A stretch of DNA of 64,000 bases, from the NCBI RefSeq assembly GCF_007997015.1, contig NZ_VOSM01000017.1:1-64000 (forward strand), read 5' to 3'. The position numbers and the translations under genes were made by a program. The notes under the pieces were generated by a model that made no database searches, was not told the DNA's origin, and saw only the letters and a program-made list of their open reading frames with translations. Positions within the stretch are counted from its first letter, which is position 1. Each line of letters opens with the position of its first letter. This document shows, in pieces, positions 1-8,018 of this stretch. Source of the DNA: Lujinxingia vulgaris (lineage in GTDB: Bacteria > Myxococcota_A > Bradymonadia > Bradymonadales > Bradymonadaceae).

Positions 1-470
1 TTCGATATTTTTGAAAGTTTCTAAAATTTCGAAAAGCCATGTTGACGTTGCTCGCTGCGGCCCGTGTTGGCGTCGCGCTGAGCGGAGGCGGAAACTAAGT
101 CCGGACCTCGTTGGCGTCAAGCCCGATTTCGAAAAAGTTTCGTCATCGTCGGTGGCTTTCGGCCTCTCTCAGCGAGTGGCTCCGAGGAGCAGCACCGCGT
201 CGAGGAGTCGGAACCTAAGGGGTCGAGTTCTGGCTGTCAACGTCTTTTTCGAGGCGTTTTGCAAATCCCCGTTGAGCACCGTTTCAACCTGGGTGTCCGT
301 GGGCTCGTTTCCGACGGCCCCGTCCAGGTAAGGCGCGTATGACCCGCGCCATGCGTCTGAATAGCCTGGCGATAGGTGCGCGGGCTGCCCTTCAGTGGTA
401 GTGGTGTGTCCTACATGAGTCGTATCAGCCCGATGGCAATTCTTTCTCTTATTAGTCAGCAGTGACGGCT
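1..470. other. left-edge non-coding stretch
   Basis: No gene is supported here. A 106-codon plus-strand frame (11-331) is open, but it has no Shine-Dalgarno site, no recognisable domain and an Arg/Ser-rich composition typical of chance frames in GC-rich DNA. The stretch shows weak self-similarity at a 120-bp offset: positions 81-120 resemble 201-240, both holding a GGAAnCTAAG-like core and ending in GTCAA. It may be a decayed repeat. No convincing sigma-70 promoter for the downstream kinase was found. Confidence 0.4.
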
Positions 471-3173
471 ATGGCATCAGATCAGTTGGACCTTCGCCTC
501 GGACAGCTCGCGCTTGCCCGTGGGTCGCTCAGTCTGAGCGCTCTCATTGAGGCGGCAACCCGCGCCGGGGAGCAAGGGATATCACTTGGCGAGTCGCTGC
601 TTTCGTGTGGCAGCATCACGTCCGAGGCGCTTCAAGAGCTGGAGCGCGACCTGTCGCTTCTCACTGCAGATCGTTTTGAGGAGGTGCTCGCGCACGGTGA
701 CACGCTCATTCTTGATGATCTCGCATCGCGCCGCATTGCTCACACCCTCGATCTGCTGGAGGCTCCGACTCCGGGGTCGACACATGGTGAGTCACCGGCC
801 CATGCTGGTGGGTTCGATGAGCAATCTGGCGTCATCGAGGGTCGCACGCCCACGTTGACGGATTTCGACGACGCCGACGCTCACGAGGGTCAACCGGATG
901 ATCTTCCGCCGCTTTATGGAGGTGCCGAGGCTCGCTACGATTTCGTCGATGAGTTGGGACGCGGAGGGATGGGGCAGATTCTGCTCGCCAGGGATCAACT
1001 TCTTGAGCGTGAGATCGCACTCAAGACGCTCTTGCCCGATACCGACAACCCCACTGCACACGACCGACTTCTGGCCGAAGCGCGGCTGACCGGGCGTCTG
1101 GAACATCCCAGCATCGTCCCCGTCTATGATGTCGGCTGGCTCCATCACGGCTCGCCATACTACACCATGCGGGTGGTCCGAGAGCGTAGTCTGGCTGCGA
1201 TTCTCGATGAGCTGCGCCAGGGATGCTCCTCTCATTACTCGCTGACGCAACTTGTGGGCATCGTGCGCCAGGTCTGTCTGGCCATTCAGTATGCGCATGA
1301 CGCCGGGGTCGTGCACCGGGATCTCAAGCCGGAGAATATCCTCATCGGTAGTTACGGTGAGGTCTTCGTGATCGACTGGGGAATCGCCAAGGTCCTTCAC
1401 GGCGAAGATCCCCACACCAGCACCCTGCCCCGGGGCACCCTGGTGGGGACCCCGCAATACATGGCCCCGGAACAGGCGCAGGGGCACAACGATGAGGTCG
1501 ATGAACGCACCGACGTCTATGCGCTGGGCGCAATCCTCTATGAGGTGTTGACGCTCGAGTCGGTCTTTGAGGCCCGTACCGTCTTGAGCCTCTTGATCAG
1601 CATCATTCAGGACGAGCCCCTCTCACCGTCGAAGCGCGCGCCAACCCGTCAGATCCCTCGCACGATTGAAGAGATCGCGCTCAGGGCGCTGGCCAAGGCC
1701 CCCGAAGATCGCTACCCGAGCGCGCAGGCACTCGCCGACGAACTCAACCTCTTTCTGGAGGGCGTGAAGGAGCGCGAGCGCCAGAAAAGTCAGGCCCTTG
1801 AACTCGTGAAGGCCGCTCATGAAAGCCGCACCCTTTACCAGGAGGCGCGCCACGATCTGGCGCAGGCGATCCGGCGACGAGACGAGCTGCGTCGCTCGAT
1901 CCCTTCATGGGCGCCGCCTCAGGAGAAGTCCGCGCTCTGGGAGATCGAGGCTCTTGTCGACCAGCTCGGCGTGGAGGCTGAAAAGCGTTTCGGTGAAGTC
2001 ACCCGTCAGCTCAGTCAGAGCCTGGGTTATGCCCCGCTTGATGAAGCGCACGACGCGCTGGCGGAGCTCTACTGGGAGCGTTTTCTGCAGGCAGAAGCCG
2101 CAGGCGATCAGGCCACGGCGACCTATTTCGAGTCTCTGGTTCGACAGCATAACACCGGGGCCTTCGACCAGCGTCTAAGTGGTGAGGCGACCCTGGAGGT
2201 GGAGACCGTTCCCGCCTCAGCCACCCTGCAACTCTGGCGTGTAAGCGAGTCGCAGCGTCGGTTGGTCAGCCAACCTATCGGCTCGCCAAGCCAGGCGCCC
2301 GAGTCTTTTGAACATCTGCCCCACGGTGCCTACGCGCTCCATGTTAGCGCTGAGGGGTATGCTCCGCTGGAGTTTCCTCTGGCGCTCGATCGCCTGGCGC
2401 ATCTCCGCGTTCAGGTGCCGCTGTGGCCGCGAGCCTCGGTCCCCGAAGACTTTATCGTGATCTCCGCCGGTCCCTTTCGGGCCGGAGCTCACGACGCGAT
2501 CTCTCTGGAGCAGGAGATCGTCGACCTCGACGCATTTGCGCTGCAGCGCACACCCGTGACCTGCGGGCAGTACGTGGACTTCCTTAACGCCATCGCCTCA
2601 GAAGATCCCGATGCGGCCCGGCGCCACGCCCCTCGCGTGCGTGATGATATGCCCTCCTACTTCCCGCTGGAAGACGGGCGCTACGTGGTGCCGCGCCAGG
2701 ACGCCGAGGGCGACGCGTGGGATCCGCAGTGGCCGATCTGCATCATCAACCGTCTCGACGCGCTGGCCTACATCGCCTGGCGCAGTGAGCTCGATCAACG
2801 CGCCTACCGGCTGCCCACCTCCATGGAATGGGAGAAGGCCGCGCGCGGCGTCGACGGGCGCCTCTACCCCTGGGGTCACCACTTCGACGCGTCGTTCTGC
2901 CACATGCGCGAGAGCGCCCCGGGCAAATCCATGCCCAAGCCGGTCGGCGCCACACCCACCGATCGCTCGCCATATGGGGTGCTCGATATGGCAGGTAACA
3001 TCGCTGAGTGGACCTCCACACCGGCGGACGCCGCTGCGGGCACCTACGTGCTGCGCGGAGGTTCGTTCAACTCCTTTCCGCTGATGTGTCGACTCGACTG
3101 GCACCAGACCAGCCCGGAGCACTACCGCCACGTGCACTACGGTTTTCGTATGGCCCTCGATCTGACGCGTTGA
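471..3173 (+). CDS. Ser/Thr protein kinase with C-terminal SUMF1/FGE-like domain
   Basis: About 900 residues. Residues 1-60 contain two LG-x(n)-L repeats resembling the small N-terminal domain of GspE/MshE-type proteins. The kinase domain spans roughly 155-440, with glycine loop GRGGMG, the ALK lysine, catalytic HRDLKPEN near residue 282 and a DWG variant of DFG. A charged coiled-coil-like linker (440-570) and a short beta-rich PEGA-like stretch (about 575-650) follow. Residues 660-900 form a formylglycine-generating-enzyme-like fold (LPTSMEWEKAARG, YPWG, GVLDMAGNIAEWTS, LRGGSF). Only one Cys (MCRL) remains where active FGE has two, so sulfatase activation is doubtful; many bacterial SUMF1-like domains are non-catalytic or have other activities. 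A GTG at 462 is an alternative start. No clear ribosome-binding site is visible. It is probably a cytoplasmic signalling kinase. Confidence 0.9.
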   Translation: MASDQLDLRLGQLALARGSLSLSALIEAATRAGEQGISLGESLLSCGSITSEALQELERDLSLLTADRFEEVLAHGDTLILDDLASRRIAHTLDLLEAPTPGSTHGESPAHAGGFDEQSGVIEGRTPTLTDFDDADAHEGQPDDLPPLYGGAEARYDFVDELGRGGMGQILLARDQLLEREIALKTLLPDTDNPTAHDRLLAEARLTGRLEHPSIVPVYDVGWLHHGSPYYTMRVVRERSLAAILDELRQGCSSHYSLTQLVGIVRQVCLAIQYAHDAGVVHRDLKPENILIGSYGEVFVIDWGIAKVLHGEDPHTSTLPRGTLVGTPQYMAPEQAQGHNDEVDERTDVYALGAILYEVLTLESVFEARTVLSLLISIIQDEPLSPSKRAPTRQIPRTIEEIALRALAKAPEDRYPSAQALADELNLFLEGVKERERQKSQALELVKAAHESRTLYQEARHDLAQAIRRRDELRRSIPSWAPPQEKSALWEIEALVDQLGVEAEKRFGEVTRQLSQSLGYAPLDEAHDALAELYWERFLQAEAAGDQATATYFESLVRQHNTGAFDQRLSGEATLEVETVPASATLQLWRVSESQRRLVSQPIGSPSQAPESFEHLPHGAYALHVSAEGYAPLEFPLALDRLAHLRVQVPLWPRASVPEDFIVISAGPFRAGAHDAISLEQEIVDLDAFALQRTPVTCGQYVDFLNAIASEDPDAARRHAPRVRDDMPSYFPLEDGRYVVPRQDAEGDAWDPQWPICIINRLDALAYIAWRSELDQRAYRLPTSMEWEKAARGVDGRLYPWGHHFDASFCHMRESAPGKSMPKPVGATPTDRSPYGVLDMAGNIAEWTSTPADAAAGTYVLRGGSFNSFPLMCRLDWHQTSPEHYRHVHYGFRMALDLTR

Positions 3174-3352
3174 GTCGGTGGCGCTCACTCCGGAAACCTG
3201 CACGTCAGTTGCGTGGCGCGCGCCACAGCTGCGTTTCTTTGCATCCGCCTGGGCGATCTCCTAGCGTCGTGATGTTGATGCCGATACTGACCTCCGGGCC
3301 TGCCCCGGCGCGTTTTTGCCTTCTGATACGCGCAACCCCGATGGGATCTCTT

Positions 3353-5827
3353 ATGATGCGACCGACCTTTTCCCTGCCTACGCGCCGCCCCAGTTTCAGC
3401 CGACCGCTCGTTGCCCTGACAATGGCGCTTCTGCTCGCCGCCGGCGCCGGGGCCTGCTCCGAGGATTTCGGCAGCTTCGACGATCGAGAAGTTGGCTCAC
3501 CGGACAGCCCGGACTCCGGAGCGGATTTCGGAGGTGGCAGCGGCATCTGCCTCTACGGCGCAAGTGACAGTTGCGCGCTCGGTGAAGATGCCGGCGAGGG
3601 CAGCGGTCTTCCGATGAGCGAGGCCGAGGGTGAGTTGTACGCTGGCGAGTTCGTGGGGCTTGAGAGCTGCGTTCTCGACGAACACTTCGTATGGCCGCAG
3701 CCTGACGCGCTGCAGAGCGATGTGTTTGGCGCCGACACCCGCATCATTTATATCGCACCTCCCTCCCTGCTTGAGAGCGATACCACTTCCTCAGGCACCG
3801 GCCGCATCACCGCCGGCGACGGGAGCTCGCCGGCGCGGCCGACCACGTTCGAGGCGCTGGCGACGACTCGCTTTGAGGGCCCCACGATCCTCTCGCTCTT
3901 TCCCGGGGAACATGCCCTCAACCAGCCGATGACCTTTGAGGGGCCGGCGATCTTCTCCAGCCCCTGCGCCGCCTCTGCGACCGTGGCGCTGCAGGGCACG
4001 GGCTCGCTGCGTTTCCAGGACAGTGAGCTTGCGCTTGTGGCCGGCGTGAGCGTGCGCGGTCACGCCGGAGCGGTCGCGCCGCTGATCACCTTTGAAAATG
4101 TGACCACCGCCTTGATCTCGGCGGCGCATATCGACGGGCAGCACGCAGACGTCAGCGCGGTGGAGGTCCGCCAGACCCCCTTCGCGGTGATCGGGCAATC
4201 GATTCTCGAGAACGTCGCGGTCGGCCTGAACCTCGACGGAGGTCAGGCTCTTATCCGCCAGACCCTCTTTGAAGGAAACGCGCTCCACGGCATCAAGCTC
4301 TCGAGCTCCCAGGGCCCGGCCCAGGAGGGCTTTGCGGCCGGCGCGCTGCTTGAGCACGTGATCGTCGACGGCCGCGGCGCGGCCACACCGGCCCCGGCGC
4401 GAAGCGGTGTGCGCGCCGAAGGCGCGCTGGTCGGGGTAATCGACTCGGCCATTCGTTCGCATCACGCCCCCACGCTCAACGCGCTGGCCTTTGGTGCCGA
4501 TGTGCGGGCCTCCTACCTGAAGGTACGCGGCGCCTCCGAGATCAGCGCCAACCAGGGCCCCGGCCTGCTCGCCATCGACAGCCGCGCCTGGGTCACGGGC
4601 ACTACCCGCATCCACAACAACCGCCGCGGCGTCTTCGCCACGCGCACCGACGCGGGCATCGACGCCTACCTCAACCCCACGCTCAGCGCGCCCGACCCGG
4701 AGAGCCCCCTCTTCGTCCCGACGCTGGCCTTTGCGGAGAGCCCCGACTTAAGTGGCGCCCTCTTCCCCGGCGACATGTTCTTCCCCGGCGATATGTTCTT
4801 CCCCGGCGATATGTTCTTCCCCGGTGACATGTTCTTCCCCGGTGACATGTTCTTCCCGACCGAAGACGTCGTCGCTCAGGAGGACCTCTTCCCCGGCGAT
4901 ATGTTCTTCCCCGGTGATATGTTCTTCCCCGGCGACATGTTCTTCCCCGGCGATATGTTCTTCCCCGGTGATATGTTCTTCCCCGGTGGCACCGCCGGCC
5001 CCTTCTCCCCGGCGGCCGAGTTTATTGCCGCCGAAGATGCCTGGTCGATGGTTGCGCTCACCGGTGAGGTCAGCGTCAGCGGCAACCTGGAGGCCGGCGT
5101 GCAGGTCGCTCGCACCGGACTTTTGCTCCATCGCACACTCATCGCCAACACGCGCCCGATGAGCCTCTCGCCATGGGCCATGACCGATGGACCGGCGCAC
5201 GGCGTCGTGGTCGACCAGCCGAGCTTTGCCCACCTGGCGCAGGTGACCCTGGTCGACAACGCCGGCATGGGGATCTTCGCCAGCCGCATCCCCGCTGAAC
5301 CTGCCGAAGCCGAGCCCAGCGCCGGGGTGCGACTGCTCGTCGATGACTCCATTATCTTGAGTAACCAGTCCGGCGGACTGCGCGCACTCAATGGCCCGCA
5401 AAAAGGGGCCGTGACGCTCTCCCGCTCCAGCTTCATTCGCAACGGCGGCGTCGGAGCACTCCTGCGTGGCCAGCAGGCCTCGATCTCCGGCTCGGAGTTC
5501 ATTCTCACCGCCTCCCGGCCCCATATCGAAGGCACAGAAGCCTCGGCCGATGGTCTGCAGCTGATCGACACCGGCGCGCGCATCAACGCCAGCGAGATCC
5601 GCCGTAACCAGCGCTATGGCTGTTACGTCTCCTCAGAAGACTCCCTCTCACTCGCGAACATGTTCTGGGGCAGCGACACCACCGACGCGCTCGCGATCGA
5701 CAGCTCCAAGAGCCCGCGTCTCGACGCGGCCAACCTGGCGGTCGACATCGCTGAACTCCCCGAAGGCGCGAAGCTCGATGACGAAGGCGCCGATCTGGAG
5801 CCCCCCTCCCCGCTCGACCTTCCCTGA
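3353..5827 (+). CDS. lipoprotein with parallel beta-helix regions and FPGDMF repeats
   Basis: Predicted 824-residue exported lipoprotein. The start at the MMRP codons gives a signal peptide with a hydrophobic core (LVALTMALLLAAGAGAC) and lipobox cysteine; a longer frame upstream runs back into the kinase gene and is not used. Residues 60-460 and 560-810 have the recurring I/L-x-x-S/N pattern of right-handed beta-helix (DUF1565/pectate-lyase-like) proteins. Between them, residues about 470-546 consist of ten copies of FPGDMF in two blocks of five, separated by FPTEDVVAQED. I do not know this hexapeptide from any family. The gene follows the kinase by 179 bp and ends in a strong intrinsic terminator. 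Function unknown; surface structure or adhesion is a guess. Confidence 0.8.
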   Translation: MMRPTFSLPTRRPSFSRPLVALTMALLLAAGAGACSEDFGSFDDREVGSPDSPDSGADFGGGSGICLYGASDSCALGEDAGEGSGLPMSEAEGELYAGEFVGLESCVLDEHFVWPQPDALQSDVFGADTRIIYIAPPSLLESDTTSSGTGRITAGDGSSPARPTTFEALATTRFEGPTILSLFPGEHALNQPMTFEGPAIFSSPCAASATVALQGTGSLRFQDSELALVAGVSVRGHAGAVAPLITFENVTTALISAAHIDGQHADVSAVEVRQTPFAVIGQSILENVAVGLNLDGGQALIRQTLFEGNALHGIKLSSSQGPAQEGFAAGALLEHVIVDGRGAATPAPARSGVRAEGALVGVIDSAIRSHHAPTLNALAFGADVRASYLKVRGASEISANQGPGLLAIDSRAWVTGTTRIHNNRRGVFATRTDAGIDAYLNPTLSAPDPESPLFVPTLAFAESPDLSGALFPGDMFFPGDMFFPGDMFFPGDMFFPGDMFFPTEDVVAQEDLFPGDMFFPGDMFFPGDMFFPGDMFFPGDMFFPGGTAGPFSPAAEFIAAEDAWSMVALTGEVSVSGNLEAGVQVARTGLLLHRTLIANTRPMSLSPWAMTDGPAHGVVVDQPSFAHLAQVTLVDNAGMGIFASRIPAEPAEAEPSAGVRLLVDDSIILSNQSGGLRALNGPQKGAVTLSRSSFIRNGGVGALLRGQQASISGSEFILTASRPHIEGTEASADGLQLIDTGARINASEIRRNQRYGCYVSSEDSLSLANMFWGSDTTDALAIDSSKSPRLDAANLAVDIAELPEGAKLDDEGADLEPPSPLDLP
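4762..4989 (+). repeat. 18-bp in-frame tandem repeat (FPGDMF x 5 + 5)
   Basis: Ten copies of an 18-bp unit, TTCCCCGGYGAYATGTTC, lie inside the beta-helix lipoprotein gene. They form two blocks of five, separated by a 33-bp non-repeat spacer. Copies differ only at synonymous third positions (GGC/GGT, GAC/GAT), so the protein repeat is perfect while the DNA has drifted. This indicates selection on the peptide or recent expansion with gene conversion. Confidence 0.97.
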
Positions 5828-5852
5828 CACCTCGCGCACGACCTTGCTTCCG

Positions 5853-5889
5853 GGAGCCCGGCGTTTTCGACGCCGGGCTCCTTTGTTTT
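5853..5889 (+). terminator. intrinsic terminator after beta-helix lipoprotein gene
   Basis: A perfect 12-bp stem (GGAGCCCGGCGT / ACGCCGGGCTCC) with a 5-nt loop is followed by TTTGTTTT. It lies 25 bp after the stop codon and separates the lipoprotein from the histidine kinase gene. Confidence 0.92.
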
Positions 5890-5972
5890 CAGGCGCGCTC
5901 GAAGTATGATGACCCACGACCAGCGCGTCACTTCGCAAACCCGAAGTTGTAATATGCTGTAAAGGAGCTTGT

Positions 5973-7877
5973 GTGAGTCCGGGCAATAACGATGCACCAG
6001 GAGCCGTCGCGCATCACCGCGATGCGCTCCCCCGGGCCGGTCAGGTGTGGGCCTCGATCTACGAAGATCACCCCCAACCGACCCTCCTCCTGGACATCCC
6101 CGAGGCCGCCAATGGCGAACGTACGCTGGTGGCAGTCAACCGCGCCGCCCGCGATCTCCTCGGCGAAGACCAGGCTCACAAGATCATCAACGGGGACGGC
6201 GCTGCGGCGCACCAGGCCATCTTCGCGGCCTACGATCAGAGCTTCATTCGCCCCGGCCAGCCTCCGGCCCCTTTCTCGTTGAACAGCGAGAGCGGCGCGC
6301 TTTTTCGCGCCCATTTTGCCCCGCTTCCCGCCATTGATGCGCTCCACAGTCCCTGGCTCTGCCTGGTCCATCCCTACCAGCGCGATCAAGATCAGGCCCT
6401 CCAGGAGCTCATCGGCGAGTTGAGCGCGCTTCACCACGAGCGCTCCGACCTGGATGCGCTGGGCATGGCGGTGGCCGAGCGCCTGCGCGAGGCGCTCAAC
6501 ACGCCCGCCGTCGCCCTACTCGCCGCCGAGGGCGATCGTTTCGCACCGCGCTGGCATAGCGGTGACGAAGAGCTCAGCACGAGGCTTGTTGCGCGACTTC
6601 GCGACGCTCAGATTCCCCCCGATCAGCTGCATCATCTGGCGCTGGAGCCCGGCGCCACCCCCGACGTCTGCGTACTCAACCTGGGCGGTCCGCCCGCCCA
6701 TGGAGTGCTCAGCTGGATCGCTCAGACCCCTCCCGAGGCGCGGCCCACTACTCTCTCGCTGCTGGCCACCGCCCTCGATCTGCTGCTCTCCACAGCGTAC
6801 ATCCGCGAGTCCTACAGCGAGGAGCGCATGCGCCTTCGCGCGGTGCTTGAGTACGTGCCCAGCGCTGTGCTGCTCTTCGATACCGAGGGCAAGGTGGTGA
6901 TGTACAACTCCCGCGCCCAGGCGATGATCGGCCATAACCGCTGGAAGAACCTCGGCCCCGACGACCATCCCTTTACCATGCGCGACCTCGACGGCAATGA
7001 GCTTCCGGAGGAGCGCTGGCCGCTTGTGCGGGCAGTCCGCGAGGGGGTCGGCTGTACCAATGAAGAGTATGTGCTGGACTTTGGCGAGATCCGTCGCAAC
7101 ATCCTGATGACCATCGCCCCGGTCGTCGATGAGTCCGGGGTCACTCGCCTCTTTCTGGCCTCTGGCACCGACGTCACCGAGCGCAGCGCGCGCGACCGTC
7201 GCAAAGACGAGTTTCTCTCGGTGGCCAGCCACGAGCTGCGCAGCCCCCTGACCCCCCTCTCCGGCTTTGTTCACCTGGCGCGCCAGCAGGCCGAGATGGG
7301 AAAGCGCGTCGACCCGGAGGTGCTGCGCCGCGCCGAATCGCAGGTGCATCGCCTTCGTCGCCTGGTCGACGCCCTGCTCGACATGTCACGGATTGAGACC
7401 GGGCGACTTCGTCTGTTGCGAAAGCCAACCTCGCTGCGGGCCCTGCTCAAACGCATCGCTGAGCCCTGGCTTAACGGCCACGAAGGCCACCGCGTCACCC
7501 TGCACAACGCCGATGAGGCCATCTTCGCGGTGATCGATCCCGATCGCATCGAGCAGGTCATCAGCAACCTGATCGACAATGCGCTCAAGCACGGTCGAAA
7601 AGAAGGTAACGTTCAGGTTCGCCTGCACACCGCCACTGCCCACGCCATCATCAGCGTGCGCGACGAGGGTGGGGGCATGAGCGAGGAAGAGGTCGAGCAG
7701 ATCTTTGAGCGCTTCTACTCCGGCGCCGCCTCCCGCACCACCAAGAGCATGGGGCTGGGACTCTACATCTCGCGCCAGATCATCGAAGAGCATGGCGGCT
7801 TGATCGAGATCGACACCGCGCCGGGCTCCCCCACCGAAGTGCGCGTGCTGCTGCCTCTGGGGCGAGACGCCGAGTAG
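5973..7877 (+). CDS. PAS/GAF-type sensor histidine kinase
   Basis: 634-residue soluble sensor kinase; no membrane segment is visible. The N-terminal half contains a PAS-like segment (residues 25-130) and a GAF-like region (150-275). A second PAS domain (about 288-400) ends with the typical GTDVTERSARDRRKDEFLS linker. The HisKA H-box is SHELRSPLTPL with phospho-acceptor near His420. The HATPase domain shows the N box (NLIDNALKHG), G1 box (DEGGGM), F box (FERFYSG) and G2 box (GLGLYISRQI). The GTG start is preceded by AAGGAG at good spacing. No response regulator is adjacent, so it is an orphan kinase whose partner lies elsewhere. Its signal is probably cytoplasmic. Confidence 0.93.
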   Translation: MSPGNNDAPGAVAHHRDALPRAGQVWASIYEDHPQPTLLLDIPEAANGERTLVAVNRAARDLLGEDQAHKIINGDGAAAHQAIFAAYDQSFIRPGQPPAPFSLNSESGALFRAHFAPLPAIDALHSPWLCLVHPYQRDQDQALQELIGELSALHHERSDLDALGMAVAERLREALNTPAVALLAAEGDRFAPRWHSGDEELSTRLVARLRDAQIPPDQLHHLALEPGATPDVCVLNLGGPPAHGVLSWIAQTPPEARPTTLSLLATALDLLLSTAYIRESYSEERMRLRAVLEYVPSAVLLFDTEGKVVMYNSRAQAMIGHNRWKNLGPDDHPFTMRDLDGNELPEERWPLVRAVREGVGCTNEEYVLDFGEIRRNILMTIAPVVDESGVTRLFLASGTDVTERSARDRRKDEFLSVASHELRSPLTPLSGFVHLARQQAEMGKRVDPEVLRRAESQVHRLRRLVDALLDMSRIETGRLRLLRKPTSLRALLKRIAEPWLNGHEGHRVTLHNADEAIFAVIDPDRIEQVISNLIDNALKHGRKEGNVQVRLHTATAHAIISVRDEGGGMSEEEVEQIFERFYSGAASRTTKSMGLGLYISRQIIEEHGGLIEIDTAPGSPTEVRVLLPLGRDAE

Positions 7878-8018
7878 ATGCGCCACCGGTGAGCGTTGCG
7901 CCGACCCGGCCGCCTTGCTAAGCATCTAGTGTTCGCACATCACCGCATCGAGAGCGCCGCACGCGCCGCTTTGAGCGCGCACAAAGCGCTGGCCACCACT
8001 GAGCCGGGAGACCCTGAT

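Noticed and set aside
11-331. 106-codon plus-strand frame at the left edge
   Set aside because: No ribosome-binding site, Arg/Ser-rich product without domains, and overlaps weakly repetitive DNA. Could be the remnant of a repeat, not a supported gene.
3008-3352. Extended N-terminus of the beta-helix lipoprotein
   Set aside because: It overlaps the kinase 3' end in another frame and would bury the signal peptide.
4748-5524. minus-strand frame with GEEHI/GEEHV repeats
   Set aside because: It is the complement of the FPGDMF repeat in a real lipoprotein gene.
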